Below are positions 48,674 through 58,828 of a DNA stretch of 64,000 nucleotides, one piece after another. Source of the stretch: Clytia hemisphaerica (lineage: Eukaryota; Cnidaria; Hydrozoa; Leptothecata; Clytiidae); contig CACVBU010000738.1 of assembly GCA_902728285.1 (NCBI GenBank), positions 1,713,491-1,777,490 on the forward strand, written 5' to 3'. The stretch's first letter is position 1, and each line of letters begins with the position of its first letter. The notes beneath the pieces are model-generated. The model was not told the DNA's origin and did not search any database. It saw only the letters and a program-made list of their open reading frames with translations. The position numbers were made by a program, and so were the translations under genes.

Positions 48674-49389
48674 CATAGTATAAGAAAGCCGCGGCTGGAA
48701 TATGTACCGCATTGTCATTTCAGCTAATTGCTGTTCCATCTCTGTCTCCGAGCTTTATAAGAACATCAAAATGCTCAGTTTATTATTGGTTGATAGATTT
48801 TGAAATTTTTCTCTTATTTCCCTTCACAAAAAGTTTAATGTTTCTAGACATCTTTGAATCTGTACCCAATAGAACACTTGAACTAATTTTTGACTTATTT
48901 TAGGGGTATTTTGTGGAAACAATAGTTTTTCGCCAAAATTGAAATTATAAGAACTATATTCAAGATGACAACTTTCCTGTTAGTTTAAATGATAAATTTT
49001 GAAGATGCTGACTAGAAATTTTCACAGTAAAATCTTGATTTTACTTTTCATTGATTTCTAAAAAGATTTCACTGAAATATTGTGAAGGCATTTCGAGGCA
49101 CCTCATTAATTTTTGAGTTCTTTCAGCCCAGTCATTTTGTGCTTGTTTAAATTTCTTAGTGTTGATTTTTCCTTTACAATGATTTTATAATACAAGTGTA
49201 TTATCAAGGTCTTATCATTAATGTTTAAAACGCACTGAGAAGTAAGTATTAACGACAAACTAATAAAATTTACCATTAAAGATGCTACATTACTGATTTC
49301 TTGATCAAGAAATAGTTATCAAATACGACAGAGATAGAACAACAGAAACTCAGATGTTATCATTCCAGCCGCGGCTTTCTTATACTATG
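48674..49389. mobile_element. TIR element with CCGCGG ends, copy 2
   Basis: Inverted, ~716-bp relative of 32580-33265; interior alignable end to end (for example ATGATAACATCTGA near the end that matches). Confidence 0.9.
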
Positions 49390-49704
49390 TTACAACATTT
49401 AAACCTACGCCAAAAAGAAACAAAGGCGATTATTACTTTCGCTTGCTTGAACGTTTCACGTACATCAGCAAGAGATAGTAAAAATTGTTTTCTTTTCTAG
49501 ACTTTCATAACTCGATCAACAAAACGTTCTTAAGATTTACTAGACACGTTTGAATACACCCTTCATCCCCCCTTGAGCTCTTTTAAGAGGTATGCATTTC
49601 CTTTGTAAAATTTAATAAATTGTGATTACCTGGTAGTAATCTTTTAATTTTGTGATTTTTTTTGATGTTGTAAATTGAAATTCAATTTGAATTTTTTTTT
49701 TGCT

Positions 49705-49870
49705 ATTCTTGATGTGCGTAAGTCATTTTTCTAGCGGAAACACCCGAAAAAATCCGGGATTTGACCCCTCTCTGTTACTAAAAATAGAAACAGGGAGCTC
49801 AAAATCCGGCTTTTTACGAGTTTCTCCGTTAAAGAATATGACGCCATCTTGACTTACGCATATTAAGAAT
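49705..49870. repeat. Palindromic MITE (GCGTAAGTCA ends), copy 2
   Basis: Same length (166 bp) and structure as 15284-15449, opposite orientation. Confidence 0.88.
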
Positions 49871-50179
49871 ACTTGTGATCATGGTGCAAAGAAGACACCG
49901 AAACGTCAAGAAATGAATAAAATAAAATTTCTAGTTTTCACTTTCATCATGAAACCGTGAGTATCAAAGCCAATCTGTGATTCGTATGTCGATGTTTAAG
50001 AATAAAAGAGGTTAAAAATAGGAGAAAAAAAAGGTTATGCCATCGCCTATATGTAAGAAAATTGACGATGTATAATATCGACATAATATATGATTTATAT
50101 ATGACCCCTGTCCTTGTGAATTTTTGCCAGTATAAAAGTTAAAATCTCGAAAACATTAAGTATATATAAAACTAAGTAG

Positions 50180-51225
50180 GAATTATGTTTAGTTTACCAT
50201 ATAGGATGAAGGAGTTGAGTATGTGAAAAAGTGTAAATTTGGATTGTAATTTTCTCAAACCAGTTAGTCACACTAGGAAATCAAGCTTTCAGAAAAAAAA
50301 ACATCAGTCATCTACAGGATGTATTTGCAACAACAAGGATGAGAGTTACACCTGAATCAAGTTTTCAAGACAATTAATTAAAACTTGAAAGTTTGAAACA
50401 AAATAAAACCTGGCAGTGCACGGATCTAGGTGGGTTTTGTCTCCCTCGTAGATCTTTTTCTTGGGAAGTTGATCTTCAAATTAGTTCTCTAAGGTTGGCT
50501 TGGCTCAAATTTTTTTATCTATAGCTCAAATTTTAGGCAATTTCTCACATGAGAATGTTAATTTTATTAAAAAGCGCCGGGTTATTTTTTCATGAATCCC
50601 TTTAGAAGTTGTGCGGCACATTTTTTTGCCTGCGAGTCAGGTAAACGATATAGTGCTTTCGCAGCATTAATCATTGATACGCATTTCGGCGGGACGCTAG
50701 TGTCAAACTGTCAAACGAAGGATACTTTTTTTGATTAACTCTCCCAGTGGGTAAGGGGGGTCCTACCATGTATGTGACAAGATGTTTTATTTGTACTCGA
50801 AACCCTCATGGGGAAAACACAAATTCGTTCTAGTTAAGGGAATTTTGATTTATGGAGTAAGTTTTAAAAGGTATCGTTAACTGAAGGGGCCAGCTAACTA
50901 AGGAGTCATTCGAGTTATAGAAAAACGGTGCGTTATGGAGGCAGAGTAGCGTAGACAGGGGTGAAGAAAGTTCTGTGTAGGAGAGCAGATTTTTATGACA
51001 ATGCACTTACCTATTCGTGGTATAAAAACTTAATTACGGTGTCGTTTAAATCTCCTCTACTCAGCAAATGTTCCTTCACCCCTGTCTACGCTACTGGGAG
51101 GCTACACTGTATGTAGCATCTTGATCGTATACCTTAGCCTGTTTAATTTAAATCTGGTTTTTAGACATCAAATCTAATTATCAATAAAAGACTGAATTGA
51201 TGATCCAAAGCAATTGATTAATGTT
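50180..51225 (+). repeat. Segmental duplication, copy 1
   Basis: Pairs with 52045-53250 at high identity (GGTAAGGGGGGTCCTACCAT, GTAGCGTAGACAGGGGTG). It carries the 450-bp insertion at 50261-50710 that copy 2 lacks. Confidence 0.88.
50261..50710. mobile_element. CAGTTAGTC-ended DNA element, short copy with TSD TCAAAC
   Basis: Flanked by TCAAAC at 50255-50260 and 50711-50716. The paralogous locus at about 52105-52110 has a single TCAAAC and no element, so it is an empty site. Confidence 0.85.
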
Positions 51226-51275
51226 TCATTTTATGTTTTTGACGAGACGGCAACGAAGCTAGCAGTGTTTTCTAC

Positions 51276-51951
51276 CATGGAGGTATAAAGAAAGACAGGA
51301 GAAGTATGCTATTGTAACCAAGCTCGCCCTACGATTAAAAAAGTTACGATGTATGCATGCTCATAATCTCATATATCGTGCATTTTTAATGAGCTCTTTT
51401 ATCCATAGGTTAAATCTTATTGGCTCATTTAAGCTTTAGAAATTAGATGAGACGAGATTCATTGTTTCTGACATCAGTGTAAGAAAATATTTGGACTAAA
51501 AAAAGGCCTGTAAACTTGGCAATCCTTCATCAAATGATAAGATTTTTCGATCAATGTTTTCTTTCAGGTGAACTCTATTGCTTGATACTTTCCTCCAAAA
51601 TTCTCCAGCGACTTTATGTCTACAAATTGAGTCTGAAATCGTGTGTGCTTATAAAGAACTTTTCATTTTCTGGCTTGAGAAAATATCTTTTCAAAACAAA
51701 ATTGAACGGATAGCGAAATGGAACATAAATTTGTTTCGTGGACGAAGTTTTATCTAATTTTCGTATATTAAAAGGCTAGAATCTTCAATACTGATTATTA
51801 GAATGTTCAGAGCAAACTTGAGTTCTACTAAAAAGTCTTATTTCATCGGGCGAGCTTAGAATTTCTTTTGATACATTTTATAAAAGAAATCAAAAGACTT
51901 TAACGACCAATTACCGACACATTCAACTCCTGTTTTCTTTATACCTCTATG
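51276..51951. mobile_element. TIR element between the duplicated copies
   Basis: CATGGAGGTATAAAGAAAGA and its near complement (CTTTATACCTCTATG) enclose 676 bp with no transposase frame. Confidence 0.65.
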
Positions 51952-52485
51952 TTTCTACAAAAACACAAAGGAGGTAGATGTCCAGTTGTTTATATGTTCA
52001 TGATGAAATACAATTTAATCCAAGAAGGTGTCTAAGTAGTGTTTTCTTCATAGGGATGAAGGAGTTAAGTATGTGAAAAAGTGTAAATTTGGATTGTAAT
52101 TTTCTCAAACGAAGGATACTTTTTTTGATTAACTCTCCCAGTGGGTAAGGGGGGTCCTACCATGTATGTGACAAGATGTTTTATTTGTACTCGAAACCCT
52201 CATGGGGAATACACAAATTGGTTCTAGTTAAGGGAATTTTGATTTATGGAGTAAGTTTTATCGTTAACTGAAGGGACCAGCTAACTAAGGAGTCATTCGA
52301 GTTATAGAATAACGGTGCGTTATGGAGGCAGAGTAGCGTAGACAGGGGTGAAGAACGTTCTGTGTAGGAGAGCAGATTTTTATGACAGAGTACTTACTTT
52401 ATTCGTGGTATAAAAACATAATTACTGTGTCGTTTAAATATGCTCTCCTAAGAAACTGTCTCTTCACCCCTGTCTACGCTACTGG

Positions 52486-52853
52486 AGGCCCCCCAGCGGA
52501 CCCTCAATTCACGCAATCACGCAATTTTTTTTCGAAATTCACGCATTCACGCAAATTTTCCTAGAGTTTCACGCAATAACCCAATTTTTCAGAAAATCGG
52601 AAAACTCTTGGAAAAATCGGGGAAACATTGGAAAACCAGGAACACTGCACACAATCAGTGGAAAAAAGGGAAAATCCACGTATATTCACGCACAAAATAG
52701 CCCAGATTCACGCATTCACGCAGTCAAAAAGTAGATTTTCACGTTCACGCAAGTTTCAATTCACTCATTCACGCATTTTTTTTCAATTTTCACGCATTCA
52801 CGCAACCGAAAATGCCCATTCACGCATTCACGCAAACTGCTGGGGGCCCCCTT
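52486..52853. mobile_element. Insertion made of TTCACGCA repeats, TSD CTGG
   Basis: GGCCCCCCAGC/GCTGGGGGCCCCC ends. The interior has about a dozen TTCACGCA words. CTGG at 52482-52485 and 52854-52857; copy 1 of the duplication has one CTGG here. Confidence 0.85.
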
Positions 52854-52871
52854 CTGGGAGGCTACCCTGTA

Positions 52872-53133
52872 TACACGTTTTTTTTTTAATAAGGAACACG
52901 TTTATAAGGAACTCGAGGCTGAAAATGGTCCAAAAAATAAGGAATTGTTAAGTAACTGCTCAGGCTGAGAATAAGAATACTAGTTTTAAGGAATCCAATT
53001 TTTGCGAATCCAAACTTAGCAGCTACGTAAATAAGGAACTCGATAAGGAACTTTGAGGCTAAAATTCTCTGTAAAAATAAGGAACTCCAGGCTCAGAGCA
53101 AAGTTAAGGTTCCTTATAAAAAAAGACGTGTAT
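52872..53133. mobile_element. Insertion of AATAAGGAAC words, TACACG TIRs
   Basis: TACACGTTTTTTTTTT and AAAAAAAGACGTGTA ends, TA on both sides, internal ATAAGGAACTCGAGGCT words. Absent from copy 1 of the duplication. Confidence 0.8.
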
Positions 53134-53250
53134 AGCATCTTGATCGTATACCAAGCCTGCTTAGTTTAAATCTGGTTTTTAGACATCGAATCTGATGATC
53201 AATAAAAAACTGGATCATCAATAATGAGATCAAAACAATTGATTAATGGC

Positions 53251-54343
53251 TGAATATATCAGATATAAAAAGATAGCAGCCTAATGTCAAGTCTTTATAT
53301 GTTGATGAAAGGTCCGAAGTCTTGTTAGAGATATGCTAGAATTAATTTCGTTCATTTATCACTTATGATAGTTTGAAATTTGCTGAGCCGTTGATAAACA
53401 TTTTTTAAAGTTTCTATTTGATTGGATAATGGGACTATATTATGACGCAACCATATCAAAAAGAGGGGGATTTTTTAATAAAGTTCAGGAGACTAGGCGC
53501 GAAAGGGAATCGGTATTTTATTGGTGCATTTTTCAAATATTGAAATAGCTTGTTTCAGATAGAAATACATTCACCTCAGTGTGAAGTAACTTTTTGCCGA
53601 TCAGCGAAGATTGTTTTTTAAACCGTAAGTGCGATTTTTTCTCATTTTTTTTCTCTTTTTTTCTATTTTTAAGATTTCTGATATTTCTGTAGTCTAGATA
53701 TTGGTTATTGATAAGATTGATATTTTTCGATTCATAATTCATTATAAAATTCGAATTACTGTAATGAAACGTTTGTAAAATACCACTCGAAATACGTAGT
53801 ATCGAGATTTCTAAAATTTGTTTAAAAGCGTAATATTGATTGCATTGACTTTTGAAGACACTTACTGATGAATAATACATGATATAGGCTGTTGACGGAT
53901 TAGTTAAAATGCCAATGTGAAAGTGACAACAATAATTGTATATTTAAATCATTCAACATTGTGATCGTACGGAGATACTTTGATAATAATTGGTTTACCA
54001 CACCGTTTTTATTTTGACTTTTTTTGATTTTGAATGATTCACAAAAAATTTTGGATAATCGAGAATAAATAAAAGAGACAAATAAACCAACGCATAATTC
54101 TTTGATGAAATGAAAGATAGAGTCTTCGGTATTTAGCACCTCCGTACGGAAGATTGTTTTGTTTGTATTTCAATTACTATGGTTTATAAGGTTTGTAGTG
54201 TTTGCTTGAGATTTTATGAATCAAAATAAATTTTATGTTGATGATTTTTATGATATAAAAAAGGCGTAAGCTAAGGTCATGGATAATTGACGACTTTTTG
54301 ATTATTTAGAAATACGTTATCAGAGAGATAAATAGTCTTAAAG
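53251..54343. other. Unassigned stretch
   Basis: AT-rich. Two minus-strand ORFs (115 and 79 codons) have low-complexity composition and no recognisable domain. Confidence 0.4.
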
Positions 54344-54490
54344 TTACAGTTGACGCTCTCTAATTCGATCTTCAAGGGGAATTGGATTTTCATCGAATAA
54401 GTTAATGACAGTTTCTTGTTGACGACGACTTTCAATATTATTGAAGAAGGAAGAATAGTAGAACGTCGAATTAGAGAGCGTCAACTGTAC
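54344..54490. repeat. MITE with AGTTGACGCTCTCTAATTCG ends
   Basis: About 30-bp TIRs, 147 bp total. Confidence 0.85.
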
Positions 54491-54612
54491 TTCAAAGCCA
54501 AATTCGTTCACGTAGCCTGGCTTATATTTTTTTGATAAGGTAATGGAGATTAAGATGGGGTGAGATTAAAAGAAGGAGGGAAATGTTTATTCTTAGAAAT
54601 TGATAAGCTCTT

Positions 54613-54712
54613 CCCAGTTGGCACACAACGTTGTTTCAACGTTCATCTAAAACGTTATATGGACGTTGTGAACGTTAGATAAACGTTAAAACAACGTTGT
54701 GTGCCAGCTGGG
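54613..54712. repeat. AACGTT palindrome MITE, copy 3
   Basis: Full-length copy with both CCCAG-type ends intact; intergenic. Confidence 0.9.
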
Positions 54713-54799
54713 TTGTAGTTAATGGGTCGGATAACACGTCCTTGTCAAGGTTAAAGTATCTGGCCACACTCCTCATTTTGGTGAATGTGAAAAATTTTG

Positions 54800-55312
54800 G
54801 TGAAATAAAAAAAAAAACACTTAAGAACATCCTAAGATTTCAAAAATTTTGAATGTTCTTATAAAAAAACATAAGCCTTAATTACCAGATTTTACTGATT
54901 TTCAATGATAGTTTCAGCATTCTCCAATGCATAAGGTTTCAGCCCAAAAATGAATTATAACCCTCTTGGGTATCCAAAGCAATTACACATTTTTTTATAA
55001 GAACATCCAAAATTTTTGAAGCCTTACGACTTTTTCTTAATATTTTGGCCATCGAAGTCTTATGTTTTTATACTACTATATATACTACTATATAATAACA
55101 TGGGGCTTTAATGGTCAAAATGTTAAGAACAAGCTAAGAAAATTTTAAGCCTTTGTGGTGCATTTAAGAAAATGTCCAAAATATACTCACAAAATAGTCA
55201 AAATAAGAACATGCTAAAGAAAATTTTTAGGCTTAAAACCCAAAAAGTTAAGAACATCCGAAAGTTTCAAAAATTTTGGATGTTCTTATAAAAAAGATGT
55301 GTATACTTCAAG
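54800..55312. repeat. Repeat of TTAAGAACATCC words
   Basis: TTAAGAACATCC..TTTCAAAAATTTTG..ATGTTCTTATAAAAAA occurs near both ends, with related words between. Related in style to 52872-53133. Confidence 0.6.
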
Positions 55313-55989
55313 CGTTCTGAAGTGGTTTCAATATGTTTCAAAGAGCGATTACTTGCGTAGAAACGTCCATAAATTCAACAAAATCAGCAAATATATTAAA
55401 ATTAATTAGGTTCGATAATGAATTGTTATTGAACCAATCAGGAAAAACTTGACAGTTTTCAAGAAAAGAAAATTTTTAAGTTTTGGACAAAGTGTTCCGT
55501 GTTTTGTTGACGTGACGTACGATGACGTTATTGATGAAGGGGATGTATTCACCCACACTAATTGATGGTTTTCAACAGAACAATTAAGAATACATGTGAG
55601 ATAATCAGAAATCAGGGAAACTAAATATTTCGTTATTTTGTCTGATAGTTGGTAAACTTAGATATGGTGTTGACAAACTGAAATATAGCGCATAGTTTGA
55701 AGCCCGAACATTAAAAAATGGTAGCTTCTTATCTTTAGTTTATTCTTTTAAATTTCATAGCTTTCTTCAATCGTTTATATATTTGGATCCATTAGATTTT
55801 TTTGTTTTTTGAAAATAGGAAATGGGTTGTTTTTTCTATCCCCACTTTTCCAAGACAAGTTATGAAGGAAAGTGCGTAGGCTTGTGTTGTGTTGAATATT
55901 GGAATATTTTTGATAAATCTCAATATATTTCTGCTGATAATTTTCCACTATGAGGGCTGAGTATTTTTTGTTTCATTTTGTCTAGTCTA
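55313..55989. other. Unassigned stretch
   Basis: Nothing recognised. Confidence 0.4.
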
Positions 55990-56240
55990 TTGGGCTATTC
56001 CAGAAAAAATTTGTACCCCTTATGTTGAGGAGATCTTTTTTTAAAGAGGTGGATTTTTTCAGGACCCCCTTGGATTTTTTTCTCTTTGGACACCCTGGAT
56101 TTTCGACCTCGTTATACTGACCACCCTAGATTTTATCATTCAAAAAACAAGACCAGACCCTGGATTTTTTATTTTCCAGACCACCCTGGCCGTCACACCT
56201 CCTCAACATAGGGGGTACAGACTATTTCTTGAATAGCCCA
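55990..56240. repeat. MITE with TGGGCTATTCCAGAA ends
   Basis: About 42-bp TIRs including CCCCTTATGTTGAGGAG. GACCACCCTGGATTTT-like words recur four to five times inside. Confidence 0.85.
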
Positions 56241-56333
56241 TTTTCGAGTTACTAGTAGTCATTCATTGAGTTTAAAGCCATAAATTGGCTAGATGTGAAA
56301 CTTCTGGAAGGAAATTGAAGCAATATATAAGCC

Positions 56334-56465
56334 CCAGCGGTTTTCGTTATGGCATGATTGGCGTGATTTCAAGTTCGTGATTTCGTGATTTAAGATTTAA
56401 AATGCGTGATTGTGTGATTGAAATTTTTTTGCATGCTAGCGTGATTGGAAAGGTGACTGGGTGGC
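56334..56465. repeat. Diverged reverse relative of the TTCACGCA insertion
   Basis: GCGTGATTGTGTGATTG words, the complement of the 52486-52853 repeat, next to CCCCAGCGG. Confidence 0.6.
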
Positions 56466-57238
56466 CTCATCTATTTTACATTCGAAACGGGTTATTTGCG
56501 TGGTTTTCACACAAACGCCGACTTCAATGTGAAATATATCACCAACTTTCGAAAGCTATGTAAAAGCTAAGGTTTGAATGTCATTTTCAAGCAAGTAGGA
56601 AATCTCTCATGCAAAGCCTGCATTACATGACGCATTTGATCCTCTTTCAATCAGGAAAACAATTCTATTTGAGATAATTAGCATCCCCGACATGACGTCT
56701 GTTTATCATTTTTCCTCGCACATATCAATTATAAGAATATGCTTAGCCAAAGTATTTTATTTGAATATAAGTCTTTTGGCTTTTAACTCATACTAAATCA
56801 TCAAATCTATTTCATTGGCCGCTTCTCACAATGTACAGACGTTCTTTCAAGATGCTAGAAACTATAAACACCTTATTTCCCTCTCTTATTTGTTCTGTAA
56901 GCTATTATATTACGAAATACTGTCTAAACATCTATTGATCAGCTATACTCTCACTCTCAGCATCACCCATAAAAGCTTTCTGACATATTCGGATTTTTGA
57001 TTAATTGCTTTTTTGTTTACCCCAGTCGCGCTTTATGTTGATCCTAATCAGCCGTATCTCATCTTGTTAACACGAGAACTGCGTTTGTAAGCATTTCTTG
57101 ATAGCAGGTAGAGTTGAGATTTTATCATATTTTTTTTTATTTCTTTCCGTTGGAATTCTAGAAGGCAACTATTACTGCTGTTCCAGACACAAAGAATACA
57201 GACGTGATGTCGAAGGACAGGTTGGTACTTTTATCTGT
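56466..57238. other. Unassigned stretch
   Basis: Nothing recognised. Confidence 0.4.
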
Positions 57239-57549
57239 ACACCCCCTTCTCACAGACCCACTGCGAACCCTTCCCACTGGAAAAGTTGACCAAAATAGTG
57301 TCCCCGGTGGAAAATTTTCCTCCAATTTTTTTCCAGCTAATAATAATCAAATAAACCAATCCTCACTCCAAAATATTATGTAATTTTTCCAATCCCCACT
57401 GAACTTTCTGACCTGAAAACAAAAGAATTGAAATCCCAAGCTATAAAAAATATAGGAATATCAATCCCCACAATCCCCATCGAGTTCAGTCCGTTATTTT
57501 TATCCCCACTGGCTGTAAAAATATTACCCGGTTTGTGAGTAGGGGTTGT
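57239..57549. repeat. GTGGGG-type repeat, copy e (reverse)
   Basis: ACACCCCCTTCTCACAGACC start; the order of blocks is the same as 39396-39680. Confidence 0.75.
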
Positions 57550-58144
57550 ATCTGTATAAAATTTGTGTTTTGTACATCCACCGATATGACTCATCCTTCA
57601 AAATGCTACGGCCACAACAAAACTTTTGTGGCAAGCTCGTATTCCCACAAACATTAGACGTACTATAGAGTAGTAAGGTTGTAACATGATGTATAACATA
57701 CTACTATGTATTTTTAAAAACAAATTAAATTAGACATTAGGCACACGTACTTCACTGTCAGATTCAGACCTGACGTGTATTGAAAAAGCCGACGATTTCG
57801 CTTGCCCATACGTTGCAAGCTTGCCAAACATAATTATTTTTGTTTAGTGCCCCTTTCCCTTGTTGCTATAAGCTCAAGGCATGTCTTCTACACAAAAACA
57901 TATTTCAAAGAATTTCTAAGACCATGTTCAAACATTACGGTTTTGCATTGCTCGTGTATAGTTTTTGTTACGGATTGAAGTGCTCATATTGGTTTTGGAA
58001 CGTTTCAGAGCAAGAAAACGGTGAAACCGTTTTGATTCATTTTGTTTTGAGGCGTCTTCTTTTTTGGCGTTTCGAATTTTGACCTTTACACATGTTTCTG
58101 AACGATACAAAACCTTAACTTCTGAACATAGTCTTAGTTCTTGG
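57550..58144. other. Unassigned stretch upstream of PTCHD
   Basis: May hold upstream PTCHD exons or promoter. I could not identify any exon here. Confidence 0.35.
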
Positions 58145-58604
58145 TACCTTATCGGCCCTTTTTGCACCGGCCCTGATGTAACGCCGGCCCCCTTTACGCA
58201 GGCCCTTATTACGCCACAGCCTAATTTTGGGTTTTTACGCCAATTAGGGCCGTTAATAACGCGAAAATTTGTAAAAGAAATGGCTACTTATGCTTCAAAT
58301 TAGTAAATAATGACTAAAATTTACATTGAAATGTCATTTTTCTGTAGTAAACTGCTGAAAATTCCATCGAAAATCACTGATTTTTAAATATATTAAATCT
58401 TTTACTGAAGTTTTAAATATGGAGTAAGACAATGGATAATTTTTGTCTTCGAATCATACCTAAAATCCTTTGAATTGAGAAATAATGATAAAAATTAACT
58501 CCGCTTTAAGTCAAAATTGCAAAATCTTGGCGCTTTTTACGCCGGCCCATATTACCCCAAAAATAACGCCAATAAGTGCCGGTGTAAAAAGGGCTTATAA
58601 GGTA
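58145..58604. repeat. MITE with TACCTTATCGGCCC ends, 460 bp
   Basis: TIRs continue through TTTTTGCACCGGC. GCC-rich subterminal words (ACGCCGGCCC) in both ends, AT-rich core. Lies 155 bp before the first visible PTCHD exon. Confidence 0.85.
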
Positions 58605-58828
58605 GTTTTTATTAAAAAATGGAGCAGCTATCAAACGATGTCAAACTTGAGGACTTTTCCTTTTGCCATGATGATTTGATTCGTATTTTTTGAGAGAATT
58701 TATCATTTTTCAATTTCTAGAGAAAACTTTTAAAGATTGTATTTTTTTTCACCCATAGGAGCTGCATCCACCGAACATGGATAGGATGGATCAAAATCTG
58801 TCGCAAGATCAACGATTTCATAGAAAAC

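Larger units (their letters stand above)
52045..53250 (+). repeat. Segmental duplication, copy 2
   Basis: Direct partner of 50180-51225, with two insertions absent from copy 1 (52486-52853 and 52872-53133). Spacing between the copies is about 0.8 kb. Confidence 0.88.

Noticed and set aside
53533..54139. Minus-strand open frames of 115 and 79 codons
   Set aside because: Asn/Lys/Ile-rich low-complexity composition, no splice or domain support.
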